The translations under genes and the position numbers were made by a program. Source: a bacterium (lineage in GTDB: Bacteria; Chloroflexota; Dormibacteria; Aeolococcales; Aeolococcaceae). From it: a stretch of 40,130 bases of DNA. This document shows, one piece after another, positions 1-7,283 of the stretch. Numbering within the stretch: position 1 is the first letter of the stretch; each line of letters begins with the position of its first letter. The DNA lies in the NCBI GenBank assembly GCA_021847925.1, contig JAJZNI010000147.1, positions 1 through 40,130 on the forward strand, in the 5' to 3' direction. The notes under the pieces are model-generated. The model worked only from the letters and a program-made list of their open reading frames with translations, did not search any database and was not told where the DNA came from.

Positions 1-237
1 GCCGGAGGCCGCGCCGGAGCCGGCACCCGAGCCCGTCCCCGCGGCGCTGCCCGACCCCGACCGGCGGGAGTCGGTCTTGTAGAAGCCCGAGCCCTTGAAG
101 ACGATGCCGGCGGGGAAGAAGAGGCGCCGGCCGGGCGTCCCGCAGGTGGGGCAGTCGGCGGCGAGGTCGTCGGTCATCCGCTGGAAGACCTCGAAGTCGG
201 TCTCGCAGCGGGGGCAGTGATATCCGTAGGTCGGCAC
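1..237 (-). CDS. FmdB-family zinc-ribbon protein (3' end outside window)
   Basis: The GTG start at 237 gives MPTYGYHCPRCETDFEVFQR, the signature opening of FmdB-type putative regulatory proteins. Two CxxC pairs (CPRC at residues 8-11 and CPTC near 29-32) form the zinc ribbon. They are followed by the conserved FKGSGFYKTD stretch and then a Gly/Ser/Ala-rich low-complexity tail, which runs off the left edge after 79 codons. Family members are about 70-110 aa and their biochemical role is unsettled (DNA- or RNA-binding is assumed). The gene lies 76 nt downstream of the RHH gene on the same strand and may be co-transcribed. Family assignment is firm; function is unknown. Confidence 0.88.
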   Translation of the reverse strand, partial: MPTYGYHCPRCETDFEVFQRMTDDLAADCPTCGTPGRRLFFPAGIVFKGSGFYKTDSRRSGSGSAAGTGSGAGSGAASG

Positions 238-313
238 GGCTCCACATCCGTTGGTCCTGGGGGCTTCGCCCACTTCCTACCCCGGGCTTGCCGTCGCGAA
301 ACCGGGGCCTGGG

Positions 314-571
314 TCAATTCTCCCAGGGTCGGGGCAGAGCGCGGAGGGGAGCTCCGTCCACCCGCCGCGAGGGGAGCTCCCCGACCGCGATCCGGCGGGC
401 CATCTCGCTCGCCGGCATGGGGGGGAGCGCCGCGCGGCGTCGCTCCTCGCGGAGCAGGCGGCGCACCGCGATCGCCACGATCTCGCTGCGCGACAGGGGG
501 GAGACCTGGGTGTGCTCGTTCAGCGCCTCGATCAGGTCGTCGTCCAGGTAGAAGCTGACCCGCTTGCCCAT
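314..571 (-). CDS. Ribbon-helix-helix (CopG/Arc-type) DNA-binding protein
   Basis: An 85-residue protein. It opens with a beta strand (KRVSFYLDDDLIEAL) and continues with two helices containing SRSEIVAIAVRRLL, which fits the RHH fold of CopG/Arc/MetJ-type repressors that dimerise to place a two-stranded sheet in the DNA major groove. The C-terminal 35 residues are Arg/Pro-rich with no recognisable domain. RHH proteins of this size are often antitoxins, but no toxin-like ORF is adjacent; FmdB lies downstream and a HAD phosphatase ends upstream. The ATG at 571 follows a TACCAT hexamer by 6 nt, so the message is probably leaderless. The DNA-binding fold is likely; the target is unknown. Confidence 0.75.
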   Translation of the reverse strand: MGKRVSFYLDDDLIEALNEHTQVSPLSRSEIVAIAVRRLLREERRRAALPPMPASEMARRIAVGELPSRRVDGAPLRALPRPWEN

Positions 572-577
572 GCCGGC

Positions 578-583
578 ATGGTA
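578..583 (-). promoter_or_regulatory. -10-like TACCAT, 6 nt before the RHH start
   Basis: Minus-strand TACCAT (TAnnnT pattern) ends 6 nt before the ATG at 571. This spacing would put the transcription start at or next to the start codon. It is one of about twelve such cases in the window. Confidence 0.4.
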
Positions 584-649
584 CGGGGTCGGCCACGCCC
601 GCGCCAGCCGGCCCCCCGCCCCCCGGCTCCGGTCCCGCCCCGCGCCGGC

Positions 650-1354
650 TCACTCAAGGCGCCGCAGGGTCTCCGCGTCCAGCTCGGCGAGCGAGCCCAG
701 CACCAGGTCGGCCTGGGCGTAGCGGGGGTCCCCGGCCAGGTGCGGGTCGGGGACCGCCACGCAGCGCATCCCCGCGGCCCGGGCGGCCAGCACGCCGCTC
801 GGGGAGTCCTCGATCGCCAGGCACGCCGCGGGCTCGACACGGAGCCGGCGCGCCGCGGTCAGGAAGACGTCGGGGGCCGGTTTGCCCCGCGCCTCGTCGT
901 CCGCCGAGCAGCGGACCTCGACCCACCCGAGCCCCAGGCGCTCGCAGACGGCGTCGATGAGGCGATGGGGGGAGGAGGAGGCGATGGCCACCCGGAGCCG
1001 GCGGCGCCGGAACAGCTCCACCGCCTCCCGCACCCCCCTCATGGGCTCCCCGCGAGCCCGGACGTGGGCGACCATCCGGTCGACCACCCGCTCCCCGATG
1101 GCGTCGTCGTCCGGCTCCCCGGTCTCCGCCCCGGGCCAGGGGCGGTGGCGCCTCCAGTGCGCCGCCACCTCGGTGATGGAACGCCCCATGGTGGAGAGCA
1201 TGTCCGCCTCGGTGAGCCGGACCCCCAGCTCGCTGAAGACCTCCCGTTCGACCTCTCTCCACACCGGCTCGCTATCGATCAGGAGGCCGTCCATGTCGAG
1301 GATGACCGCCCGGATCGGCGGGCGCGGGGCGGCCCGGGGGCGGGGGGACGGCAC
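650..1354 (-). CDS. HAD-superfamily hydrolase, beta-phosphoglucomutase/hexose-phosphatase-like
   Basis: Motif I is ILDMDGLLIDSEP (nucleophile and acid/base Asp), as in the PGMB/YniC-like HAD subfamily that acts on sugar phosphates. Motif II is the Ser in VAIASSSPH, motif III is the Lys in RGKPAPDVF, and motif IV is AIEDSPSGV. All catalytic motifs are present with an alpha-helical cap (type C1). I chose the GTG at 1354 (234 aa) because the frame upstream to 1438 is Arg/Pro-rich, unlike a HAD N-terminus, and overlaps the upstream gene. It follows a second HAD gene on the same strand, so the two may form an operon. The substrate cannot be told from sequence; a small phosphosugar is the family norm. 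Confidence 0.85.
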   Translation of the reverse strand: MPSPRPRAAPRPPIRAVILDMDGLLIDSEPVWREVEREVFSELGVRLTEADMLSTMGRSITEVAAHWRRHRPWPGAETGEPDDDAIGERVVDRMVAHVRARGEPMRGVREAVELFRRRRLRVAIASSSPHRLIDAVCERLGLGWVEVRCSADDEARGKPAPDVFLTAARRLRVEPAACLAIEDSPSGVLAARAAGMRCVAVPDPHLAGDPRYAQADLVLGSLAELDAETLRRLE

Positions 1355-1406
1355 CCGCCGACTTTGCCAGGTGGACGGCGTCCCCCGCCCGCGCTCCGCG
1401 CCGGGC

Positions 1407-2132
1407 TCACCCCGCCAGGAGGGCGACGACCCCCGCAACGTCCGAGAGGTCCGCGAGCGTGGCGTCGGCGCCGAGCGGCAGCAGCTCCTCGCGGGTCGCC
1501 CGGCCCGTGCCCACCAGGAGGCAGCGCGCGCCCGCGGCCCGGGCGCAGGCCAGGTCGTTGTCGCTGTCGCCGATCACCCACACCGCACCAGGCTCGAAGC
1601 GGCGCCCGCGCCGCCGGGCGACGCGCTCCAGCGCGACCGGGACCAGGTTGCGGCGGTCGGCGTCGTCGGAGCCGTAGGCACCGACCTCCAGGTCGAGCCA
1701 GCGGTCCAGGCCGAAGGCACCGACCTTGACCCGCGCGTTGGGAGCCAGGTTGCCGGTGAGGAGCGTCTGCAGGAAGCGGGGGTCGGCGTGGAGCGTGGGG
1801 AGCAGCTCGCGGATCCCGGGGAGCACCTCCCCCCGGGCCGCGATGACCGGCCCGGCCCCGCGCAGCTCGACCTGGAGGCGGGCGAGGATCGCGGTCACGT
1901 GGCGCTTCGGGTCGGGCACCCCCGCCTCGGCCAGCAGCTCGCCCACGATCTGGGGGTCGGTCTTGCCGCTCATCCGCACCCGGTGCCGGACGGGACGGCC
2001 CACGATCGCCTCCACGGCCCGGGTGAAGGCCGCCGACGCCACCTCCCCGGCGCGGAGGAGGGTACCGTCCACGTCCCAGAGCACCAGCCGGCTGGGCGGG
2101 GCGCCGGCGGTGGGTCGGACGGTCTCGGGCAC
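1407..2132 (-). CDS. HAD-superfamily hydrolase, phosphoglycolate-phosphatase-like
   Basis: 241 aa starting at GTG 2132. Motif I is LVLWDVDGTLLRAG, motif II lies in LQTLLTGNLAPNA, and motif IV is VWVIGDSDNDLACARAAG. The TGN of motif II and GDSxND of motif IV are typical of Gph-like phosphatases that remove phosphate from small metabolites (for example 2-phosphoglycolate from damaged DNA ends). The cap domain is helical (residues about 30-95). It probably leads a two-gene unit with the downstream HAD gene. The intergenic space to the divergent lipoprotein gene holds a TACCGT hexamer 9 nt before this GTG. The class is clear; the substrate is an inference. Confidence 0.85.
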   Translation of the reverse strand: MPETVRPTAGAPPSRLVLWDVDGTLLRAGEVASAAFTRAVEAIVGRPVRHRVRMSGKTDPQIVGELLAEAGVPDPKRHVTAILARLQVELRGAGPVIAARGEVLPGIRELLPTLHADPRFLQTLLTGNLAPNARVKVGAFGLDRWLDLEVGAYGSDDADRRNLVPVALERVARRRGRRFEPGAVWVIGDSDNDLACARAAGARCLLVGTGRATREELLPLGADATLADLSDVAGVVALLAG

Positions 2133-2141
2133 GCGACGCGA

Positions 2142-2147
2142 ACGGTA
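2142..2147 (-). promoter_or_regulatory. -10-like TACCGT, 9 nt before the HAD start
   Basis: The TAnnnT hexamer on the minus strand is separated by 9 nt from the GTG at 2132. It is a weak match to -10 on its own and gains weight from recurrence of this arrangement across the window. Confidence 0.3.
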
Positions 2148-2235
2148 GCCGCTCCGGTGGGCGCAGCGCCGCCGGCGGGCTTCCGCCTCCGGTCGCGATC
2201 CGGCCTCCCCGCTGGCCCGGAGGCGGCGGGCGTCG

Positions 2236-2241
2236 TATGGT
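2236..2241 (+). promoter_or_regulatory. -10-like TATGGT, 7 nt before the lipoprotein ATG
   Basis: TATGGT followed by exactly 7 nt (GGACGGC) and the ATG at 2249. No Shine-Dalgarno sequence is visible, so a leaderless message is the simplest reading. It also argues against the in-frame ATG at 2237, which lies inside this hexamer. Confidence 0.45.
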
Positions 2242-2248
2242 GGACGGC

Positions 2249-3205
2249 ATGAGGATCGGCCGTCCCGCCGCCGCCGCGACGCTCGCCGCCGCGGCCCTGC
2301 TCGCCGCCGCCTGCGGGGAGAGCGCCAGCCTCACGGCGGCCGGCTCCGGGCAGGCGGTCGCCTCCGCCCTGGAGGCGGCCCGGACCACCCCGCTGCGGGC
2401 GGCCTTCACGGCCAGCCTCGCTCTCCAGACCGCGGGCGTCCAGGGGCTGCCGGCAAAGATCCAGTCCCAGCTCTCGCAGCTCGGCGGGGGCGGCTCCGCG
2501 AGCGGGACCCTCCTGCAGCAGTCGGGCAGCCGGCGCGAGCTCCGCGTGACCGCCCAGGGGCACACGTACGACCTGGTCGAGTACGGCGGCCACGGGTACG
2601 TCCGCACCGGCGGCGGCGCCTGGGCGGAGCTGGCCTCGACGCTCCCCGCGACCCCCGCGCTGAGCGACTCCGAGATCAGCGCGGCGGTGGCCGGCCTCGG
2701 CTTCTCGGACCGGGGGCCGGCGAGCGTCGACGGAGTGGCCACCGAGCACTACCGGGCGTCGGTGACCACGGCACGCCTCACCAAGCTGATCGAGGACCTC
2801 GGGGCGAGCGCCTCAGCGGGGGCGGGGAGTGGCTCCAGCCTGATGACCGAGCTCACCCTGCTCTCCCCCTACGTCACGCTCAGCCACGCCACGGCCGACG
2901 TCTGGGTGAGCACCCGCAACGGCAGCCTGGTCAGGGCCCAGGTGGGGGGATCGGTCGCGGTGGACCTGGGCGCCATCTCCGCGGCGCTCGCCGGTCTGGG
3001 CACGAGCCAGGGCGGCACCCCGCCGCGCCTCAGCGGCACCCTCGGCGCCACCCTCAGCCTGAGCGTCCAGGTGAGCGACTACGGGGGCTCGGTCACCGTG
3101 ACGAGGCCCCACGCCAGCACCACGCTCCCGGCGGCGCCCGCATCCGGGTGGACGGGCTGCCTGCCGGCGGCGGGCGCGGCGTCCGGCCCCCTCTGCATGC
3201 TGTAG
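2249..3205 (+). CDS. Secreted lipoprotein, LppX/LprG (LolA-fold)-like
   Basis: 318 aa. The signal peptide has Arg residues at 2 and 5, an Ala/Leu core, and the lipobox LAAAC with the lipidated Cys at residue 22, so the protein should be anchored outside the membrane. The mature part is rich in Ser/Gly/Thr and beta-strand-like segments (LRVTAQGHTYDLVEYGG, HYRASVTTARLTKLI, VTLSHATADVWVSTRNG). This resembles the layout of mycobacterial LppX/LprAFG and other LolA-fold lipid-carrying lipoproteins, where a YxxxL/DGxxxxHY pattern is common (here DGVATEHYRASV). Four Cys residues apart from the lipobox are not evident; two sit near the C-terminus. The lipoprotein call is strong; the LolA-like fold is a tentative inference. 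Confidence 0.8.
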   Translation: MRIGRPAAAATLAAAALLAAACGESASLTAAGSGQAVASALEAARTTPLRAAFTASLALQTAGVQGLPAKIQSQLSQLGGGGSASGTLLQQSGSRRELRVTAQGHTYDLVEYGGHGYVRTGGGAWAELASTLPATPALSDSEISAAVAGLGFSDRGPASVDGVATEHYRASVTTARLTKLIEDLGASASAGAGSGSSLMTELTLLSPYVTLSHATADVWVSTRNGSLVRAQVGGSVAVDLGAISAALAGLGTSQGGTPPRLSGTLGATLSLSVQVSDYGGSVTVTRPHASTTLPAAPASGWTGCLPAAGAASGPLCML

Positions 3206-3214
3206 CGGGGGGAG

Positions 3215-3253
3215 GGGCCGCCGGCCCCGGCACCGAACCTCCGCCGGCGGCCC
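3215..3253. terminator. GC-only inverted repeat between convergent genes
   Basis: A perfect 10-bp inverted repeat (GGGCCGCCGG ... CCGGCGGCCC) with a 19-nt loop sits between the lipoprotein stop and the end of the convergent ligase gene. There is no U-tract, so it is a bidirectional terminator candidate only by position. Confidence 0.4.
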
Positions 3254-3272
3254 GTGGCGAACCCGGCGAGCC

Positions 3273-5249
3273 TCAGCGGCCCCGGGCGACCGCTCGGAGG
3301 GCGTCGATCGCCGAGGGGTTCTCCAGCGCGGAGAGGTCCCCCGGATCGGCGCCCGTGTAGACGGCGCGGACCACGCGGCGCAGCACCTTGGCGTTGCGGG
3401 TGCGGGGCAGCTCGGCGACCACCTCGACGGCGCGGGGCCGCAGCGCCCGGCCCAGCTCCGCCGCCACCAGCTCGCGCAGCTCCTCGCCCAGGGCGCGCGG
3501 GTCCCCCACCCCGGCGACCGGGACCACGAAGGCGACGAGCGCCTCGCCGCTCACCGGGTCGGGCACGCCCACGGCGGCGGCCTCGGCGACCGCCGGGTGG
3601 GAGACGAGCACGCTCTCCACCTCGGCCGGGCCGAGGCGCTTGCCCGCCACCTTGATGGTGTCGTCGCTCCGCCCCCGGATGTACCAGAGCCCATCACGGT
3701 CCACCTCGGCCCAATCGCCGTGCACCCACACCCCCGGGAACCGCGACCAGTACGTCTCCAGGTAGCGCTCGGGGTCGTGCCAGAAGCCGCGCGTCATCCC
3801 CGGCCACGGCATCCGCACCGCCAGCTCGCCCACCCTCCCCCGCACCGGGGTGCCGCTCTCGTCGAGGACGTCGGCGACCATCCCCGGGACCGGCCCGGCG
3901 AAGGCCCCGGGGCGCAGTGGGGTGAGCAGGTTGCCGCCCAGGATGCCGCCGCTCACCTCGGTGCCCCCGGAGTAGTTGACGATCGGACAGCGCCCGCCCC
4001 CCACCACCTCCAGGAACCAGCGCCAGGGGCCGTCGTTCCACGGCTCGCCGCTCGATCCGAGCACCCGCAGCGAGGAGAGGTCGTGGGAGCGCACCGGCCC
4101 CTCGCCGTGAGCCATCAGGGAGCGGATCACGGTGGGCGCGACACCGAGCACGGTGACCCGGTGACGCTCCACCACGCTCCAGAGGCGGTCGGGCCCGGGG
4201 TGGTCCGGGACCCCGTCGTAGAGCACCAGGGTGGCACCCAGCGTGAGCGCTCCGCAGATCGCCCACGGCCCCATCATCCAGCCGATGTCGGTGTACCAGA
4301 GCAGCCGGTCGCCGGCCCCGACGTCGAAGCAGTGGGCCATGTCCTGCGCGGCCTTCACGGGGAAGCCGCCGTGGACGTGGACCGTCGCCTTGGGCCGCCC
4401 GGTGGTGCCGCTGGTGTAGATCAGCATGAATGTGTCATCACTGTCTGTATCTTCCGGGCCGCCCGCCCGGGGCGATGCCTCGCGCAGGTCGTGGTACCAC
4501 CGCTCCCCCGGCGTCGCGAGCTCCGCAGGGGGACCGGCGTCGCCGGGGTCGCGCACCACCAGGAGGTGGCGCAGGCAGGCGGCGGAGGCGGCCGCCTCGC
4601 GGGCCGTCTCCAGCAGGCGCACCGGCTTCCCCCGGCGGATGAACCGCTCGCTCACGCACAGCACCCGCGCCTCGCAGTCGGCGAGACGGGTGCTGATCGC
4701 CGCCGGGCCGAAGCCGGAGAAGAGGGGCACCACCACGGCGCCGGACCGGGCGCAGGCCAGGAACAGCGCGACGCACTCCGCGGTCATCGGCATGCACAGG
4801 CCCACCGCGTCGCCCGGCCCCACGCCGAGCGCGCCCAGGGCGCGGGCGGCGTGCTCCACCTCGGCGCCGAGCCGGGCCCAGCTCCACCGCCGCACCGTCC
4901 CGTCCTCGGCCTCGTGGACGACGGCCACCTCGCCGGGCCTGGCCCGGACGTGGCGGGTGAGGGCGTTGTCGACCAGGTTGAGCCGCCCCCCCGGCCACCA
5001 TCGGGTCCAGGGGAGACCCCGGCCGCTGTCGTGCATCCGCTCCGGGTGGGCCCGCCACTCCAGGTCCAGGTCCTCCAGGACCGCCTCCCAGAACCACTCC
5101 AGGGCCGGCGCGCCCCCCGCGCGCAGGCGCCGGTCCAGCTCGTCCGTGCCGGCGCATCCGAGACGGTCCAGGAGGCGGCGCAGGCGGCTCTCCGATGCCT
5201 GCTCCGCCGTGGGGGCCCAGGCGAAGGGCTCGGCCGGTGGCGGGCTCAC
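3273..5249 (-). CDS. AMP-forming acyl-CoA synthetase, acetyl-CoA-synthetase-like
   Basis: 658 aa. It adenylates a carboxylic acid and transfers the acyl group to CoA. The N-terminal part has the ACS-type GRGLPWTRWWPGGRLN element (residues about 75-90). The P-loop is LIYTSGTTGRPKATVH, the aromatic/acid pocket region is WYTDIGWMMGP, and the hinge/core is HGDWAEVDRDGLWYIRGRSDD. The C-terminal catalytic Lys lies in RTRNAKVLRR, the Lys that is often acetylated in ACS regulation. Length and motifs fit acetyl/propionyl-CoA-synthetase relatives rather than long-chain ligases. I chose GTG 5249 because it matches ACS N-termini. The frame stays open far upstream, but that part overlaps the MFS gene and is not protein-like. 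The gene starts 11 nt after the MFS stop, so it is the last gene of the MarR-MFS-ligase operon. Confidence 0.88.
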   Translation of the reverse strand: MSPPPAEPFAWAPTAEQASESRLRRLLDRLGCAGTDELDRRLRAGGAPALEWFWEAVLEDLDLEWRAHPERMHDSGRGLPWTRWWPGGRLNLVDNALTRHVRARPGEVAVVHEAEDGTVRRWSWARLGAEVEHAARALGALGVGPGDAVGLCMPMTAECVALFLACARSGAVVVPLFSGFGPAAISTRLADCEARVLCVSERFIRRGKPVRLLETAREAAASAACLRHLLVVRDPGDAGPPAELATPGERWYHDLREASPRAGGPEDTDSDDTFMLIYTSGTTGRPKATVHVHGGFPVKAAQDMAHCFDVGAGDRLLWYTDIGWMMGPWAICGALTLGATLVLYDGVPDHPGPDRLWSVVERHRVTVLGVAPTVIRSLMAHGEGPVRSHDLSSLRVLGSSGEPWNDGPWRWFLEVVGGGRCPIVNYSGGTEVSGGILGGNLLTPLRPGAFAGPVPGMVADVLDESGTPVRGRVGELAVRMPWPGMTRGFWHDPERYLETYWSRFPGVWVHGDWAEVDRDGLWYIRGRSDDTIKVAGKRLGPAEVESVLVSHPAVAEAAAVGVPDPVSGEALVAFVVPVAGVGDPRALGEELRELVAAELGRALRPRAVEVVAELPRTRNAKVLRRVVRAVYTGADPGDLSALENPSAIDALRAVARGR

Positions 5250-5260
5250 AGCGCTGTCAT

Positions 5261-6559
5261 CTAAGCACGCCCGGGCGGCGCCCCCACGGTTGCCGGCCCG
5301 GGTGTCGCGGCGGCGGCGCGACCCGGAGCCGGCCGCGCCCTCACCAGGCGGCGGTGGAGCTCCGTGGCGGCGCCCACCGCGAGGAGGCTCATCCCGCCCG
5401 CCACCAGGAAGGCGAGCCGGGTGCCGCCGACCTGGGCCAGCCACCCGGTGAGCAGCCCGCCCAGCGGTGCCGTGCCGTTGAAGACGTAGAAGTACACGGC
5501 CATGGCACGCCCTCGCAGAGGGTCCGGGGCGGCCAGCTGGACGGTGGAGTTGCTCATCGACGTGTACACGGTGAAGGCCGCGCCGAGCAGGAGGAGGCCG
5601 GCCCCGCAGAGGGCGACCGTGTGCAGCGGCGCGAGCAGCAGGAGGAGCAGGGCGAAGGCGCCGCCGCCGCCCAGCAGCAGCGGCCAGGTGGGGCGCGGCT
5701 GAGCGGCGCTGAAGAGGGCGCCGCCGAGTGCCCCGATCCCGAAGCAGGCCGTGATGATCCCGAAGGTCACCGGCCCCGCGTCCAGGGTCTGAGAGGCCAG
5801 CGCGGGAAGGAGGACGCTGAAGTTGATGGCGAAGGTGGTGACCACCAGGAGGAGCCCCATCGTGAGCCAGGCGGCGGGGGTGCGCAGGGTCCAGCGCAGC
5901 CCCTCGGCCACGCTGCGCAGGACCCCGTCGCCCTCCCCGCCGCCGGTGGGGTGGAGCTCGGCACGGCGCATCAGCAGCAGGCTCCCGATCACCGCCACGT
6001 AGCTCGCGGCGTTGAGGGCGAAGCAGAGGCCCACCCCGACGCCGGCGATGAGCGCGCCGGCGAGGGCCGGCCCCACCGCCCGGGCGGCGTTGAACATCGA
6101 CGAGTTGAGCGCGACCGCGTTGGGCAGCTCCCGGCGCCCCACCATCTCGAAGACGAAGGCCTGCCGCGCGGGTGTGTCCACCACCTGCACCGTGCCGCTG
6201 AAGACGGCCAGCGCGTACACCTCCCACACCGTCGCCGCGTGGGCGAAGGCCAGCACGGCCAGCACGGCGGCGCTCAGCATGAAGGCGCTCTGGGTCAGGA
6301 CGATGGTGCCCCGCTTGCTGAACCGGTCCACCACCGGACCGCCGAGGAGCCCGAGCGCGGAGTAGGGGAGGTACTGGAAGAGCACGAGCGCGCCCAGCGC
6401 CAGCGGGGAGTGGGTCAGCTCCACGATCAGCCACGCCTGGGCCGTGTTCTGGACCCAGCTGCCGGTGACCGAGATGAGCTGCCCGCCGAAGTAGAGGCGG
6501 TAGTTGTGGTGGCGCCGGAGGCTGCGGAAGGTCCGCGCCGAGGCTGAGGCGGCGCTCAC
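5261..6559 (-). CDS. MFS transporter, EntS/drug-efflux-like
   Basis: 432 aa starting at GTG 6559, with about 12 hydrophobic segments. The opening FRSLRRHHNYRLYFGGQLIS and the following TGSWVQNTAQAWLI are typical of the EntS/MFS_3 efflux group. The MFS loop 2-3 signature appears as GGPVVDRFSKRGTIV, and RQAFVFEMVGRRELPNAVAL is another recurrent family segment. It probably exports a small amphipathic molecule by proton antiport. Its start overlaps the MarR stop by 4 nt (GTGA), indicating translational coupling, and the CoA ligase follows 11 nt downstream. Control by the adjacent MarR protein is likely; the substrate is unknown. Confidence 0.88.
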   Translation of the reverse strand: MSAASASARTFRSLRRHHNYRLYFGGQLISVTGSWVQNTAQAWLIVELTHSPLALGALVLFQYLPYSALGLLGGPVVDRFSKRGTIVLTQSAFMLSAAVLAVLAFAHAATVWEVYALAVFSGTVQVVDTPARQAFVFEMVGRRELPNAVALNSSMFNAARAVGPALAGALIAGVGVGLCFALNAASYVAVIGSLLLMRRAELHPTGGGEGDGVLRSVAEGLRWTLRTPAAWLTMGLLLVVTTFAINFSVLLPALASQTLDAGPVTFGIITACFGIGALGGALFSAAQPRPTWPLLLGGGGAFALLLLLLAPLHTVALCGAGLLLLGAAFTVYTSMSNSTVQLAAPDPLRGRAMAVYFYVFNGTAPLGGLLTGWLAQVGGTRLAFLVAGGMSLLAVGAATELHRRLVRARPAPGRAAAATPGPATVGAPPGRA

Positions 6560-7032
6560 CCCGCCGGCCGCTCCGAGGCGATCGTCTCCAGGGCGTCGAG
6601 CGCAGCCTCGATGGCCCCGCGCTGCTCGGGGGTGAGCCGGCGGAGGCGCTCGGCGAGCCACGCGTTTCTGCTGGTGCGCGCCACCCTCAGCACCCGCGAT
6701 CCCTGCTCGCTCACCGTGACCCCGACGCGCCGCCGATCGTCGGCCGCCGCCCGGCTGCGCACCGCGAGCCCCGCGGCCTCCAGCTTGTCGACGGCGTTGG
6801 ACATCGAGGGGGCCGCGATGCCCACCAGGCCCGCCAGCTCGTTGATCCCCACCCCGGGGCGCTGCTCGACCAGACCGAGGATCTCCAGCTGGCCGGCGGT
6901 CACCGAGCCGCTCCCCGCCTTGCGGCGGAGGTGGCGCGCGAGCTGCTGCAGCACCGGACGCAGCCGGTTCGCCAGCGCGACGCTCGGGGGCAGGACCGGA
7001 GGGCGGCGCTCAGGGGCCGCGAGGGGAGTCAC
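6556..7032 (-). CDS. MarR-family transcriptional regulator
   Basis: 158 aa. A winged-helix core runs from residue 43 to 115: helix INELAGLVGIAAPSMSNAVDKLEAAGL (positions about 63-89) is the recognition region, and DDRRRVGVTVSEQG (98-111) is the beta-hairpin wing with the usual D-x-R pattern. Flanking helices provide dimerisation. MarR proteins usually repress an adjacent efflux or catabolic operon and release DNA on binding phenolic or CoA-type ligands. Here the adjacent genes are an MFS exporter and a CoA ligase, so an organic-acid ligand is a reasonable guess. The GTG at 7032 was chosen because it lies 6 nt after a perfect TATAAT. Confidence 0.9.
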   Translation of the reverse strand: MTPLAAPERRPPVLPPSVALANRLRPVLQQLARHLRRKAGSGSVTAGQLEILGLVEQRPGVGINELAGLVGIAAPSMSNAVDKLEAAGLAVRSRAAADDRRRVGVTVSEQGSRVLRVARTSRNAWLAERLRRLTPEQRGAIEAALDALETIASERPAG

Positions 7033-7067
7033 GATGAAATTATATAGCCTAACTATCTTTCCGGCAA
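7033..7067 (-). promoter_or_regulatory. Promoter of the MarR operon with overlapping operator-like palindrome
   Basis: On the minus strand, TTGCCG (7062-7067), a 17-nt spacer and TATAAT (7039-7044) form a near-consensus sigma70 promoter. The GTG start follows after only 6 nt, so the transcript should be leaderless. The spacer contains ATAG-TTAGG-CTAT (7044-7056), a short inverted repeat abutting the -10, well placed for MarR autorepression. This AT-rich patch stands out in the GC-rich surroundings. Confidence 0.75.
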
Positions 7068-7113
7068 ACCCCTCGCCGGTGCCCGGTTCGGGTGGTGCAA
7101 GCTGTACGGCGCC

Positions 7114-7248
7114 ATGCCCGCCCCCGTGAGGTCGACCGGCAACTTCTTCGCCGGGCTGCCCCCCCTTCTGACGCTCGGCCTGGGCGTGGTGGTCGGGATC
7201 GCCCTGGGCGTCGCCATCGGTGTGGTGGCGTGGACGATCGCCGGCTGA
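7114..7248 (+). CDS. Small single-pass membrane protein (44 aa), function unknown
   Basis: ATG 7114 to TGA 7248. After a short polar N-terminus (MPAPVRSTGNFFAGLPP), residues 18-43 form one hydrophobic helix rich in Gly and Val with glycines spaced as in helix-packing segments (LGVVVGIALGVAIGVV), ending in WTIAG. The next gene begins 36 nt downstream on the same strand and also opens with a GLGIGLAIG helix, so the two may be paired. There are no recognised homologues. Being too short for codon statistics, it could be spurious, but the clean transmembrane helix supports it. Confidence 0.5.
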   Translation: MPAPVRSTGNFFAGLPPLLTLGLGVVVGIALGVAIGVVAWTIAG

Positions 7249-7283
7249 GGCGGCCGCACCCCCGACCCCGGGTCTCCTCGCTC

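Noticed and set aside
314-571. Toxin-antitoxin module
   Set aside because: The RHH protein could be an antitoxin, but no toxin-like ORF is adjacent on either side.
5250-6434. Ligase frame stays open for 1185 nt upstream of its GTG, suggesting a 1053-aa fusion
   Set aside because: This part overlaps the MFS gene in another frame, is Arg/Pro/Gly-rich with no domain, and reflects the scarcity of stops at high GC.
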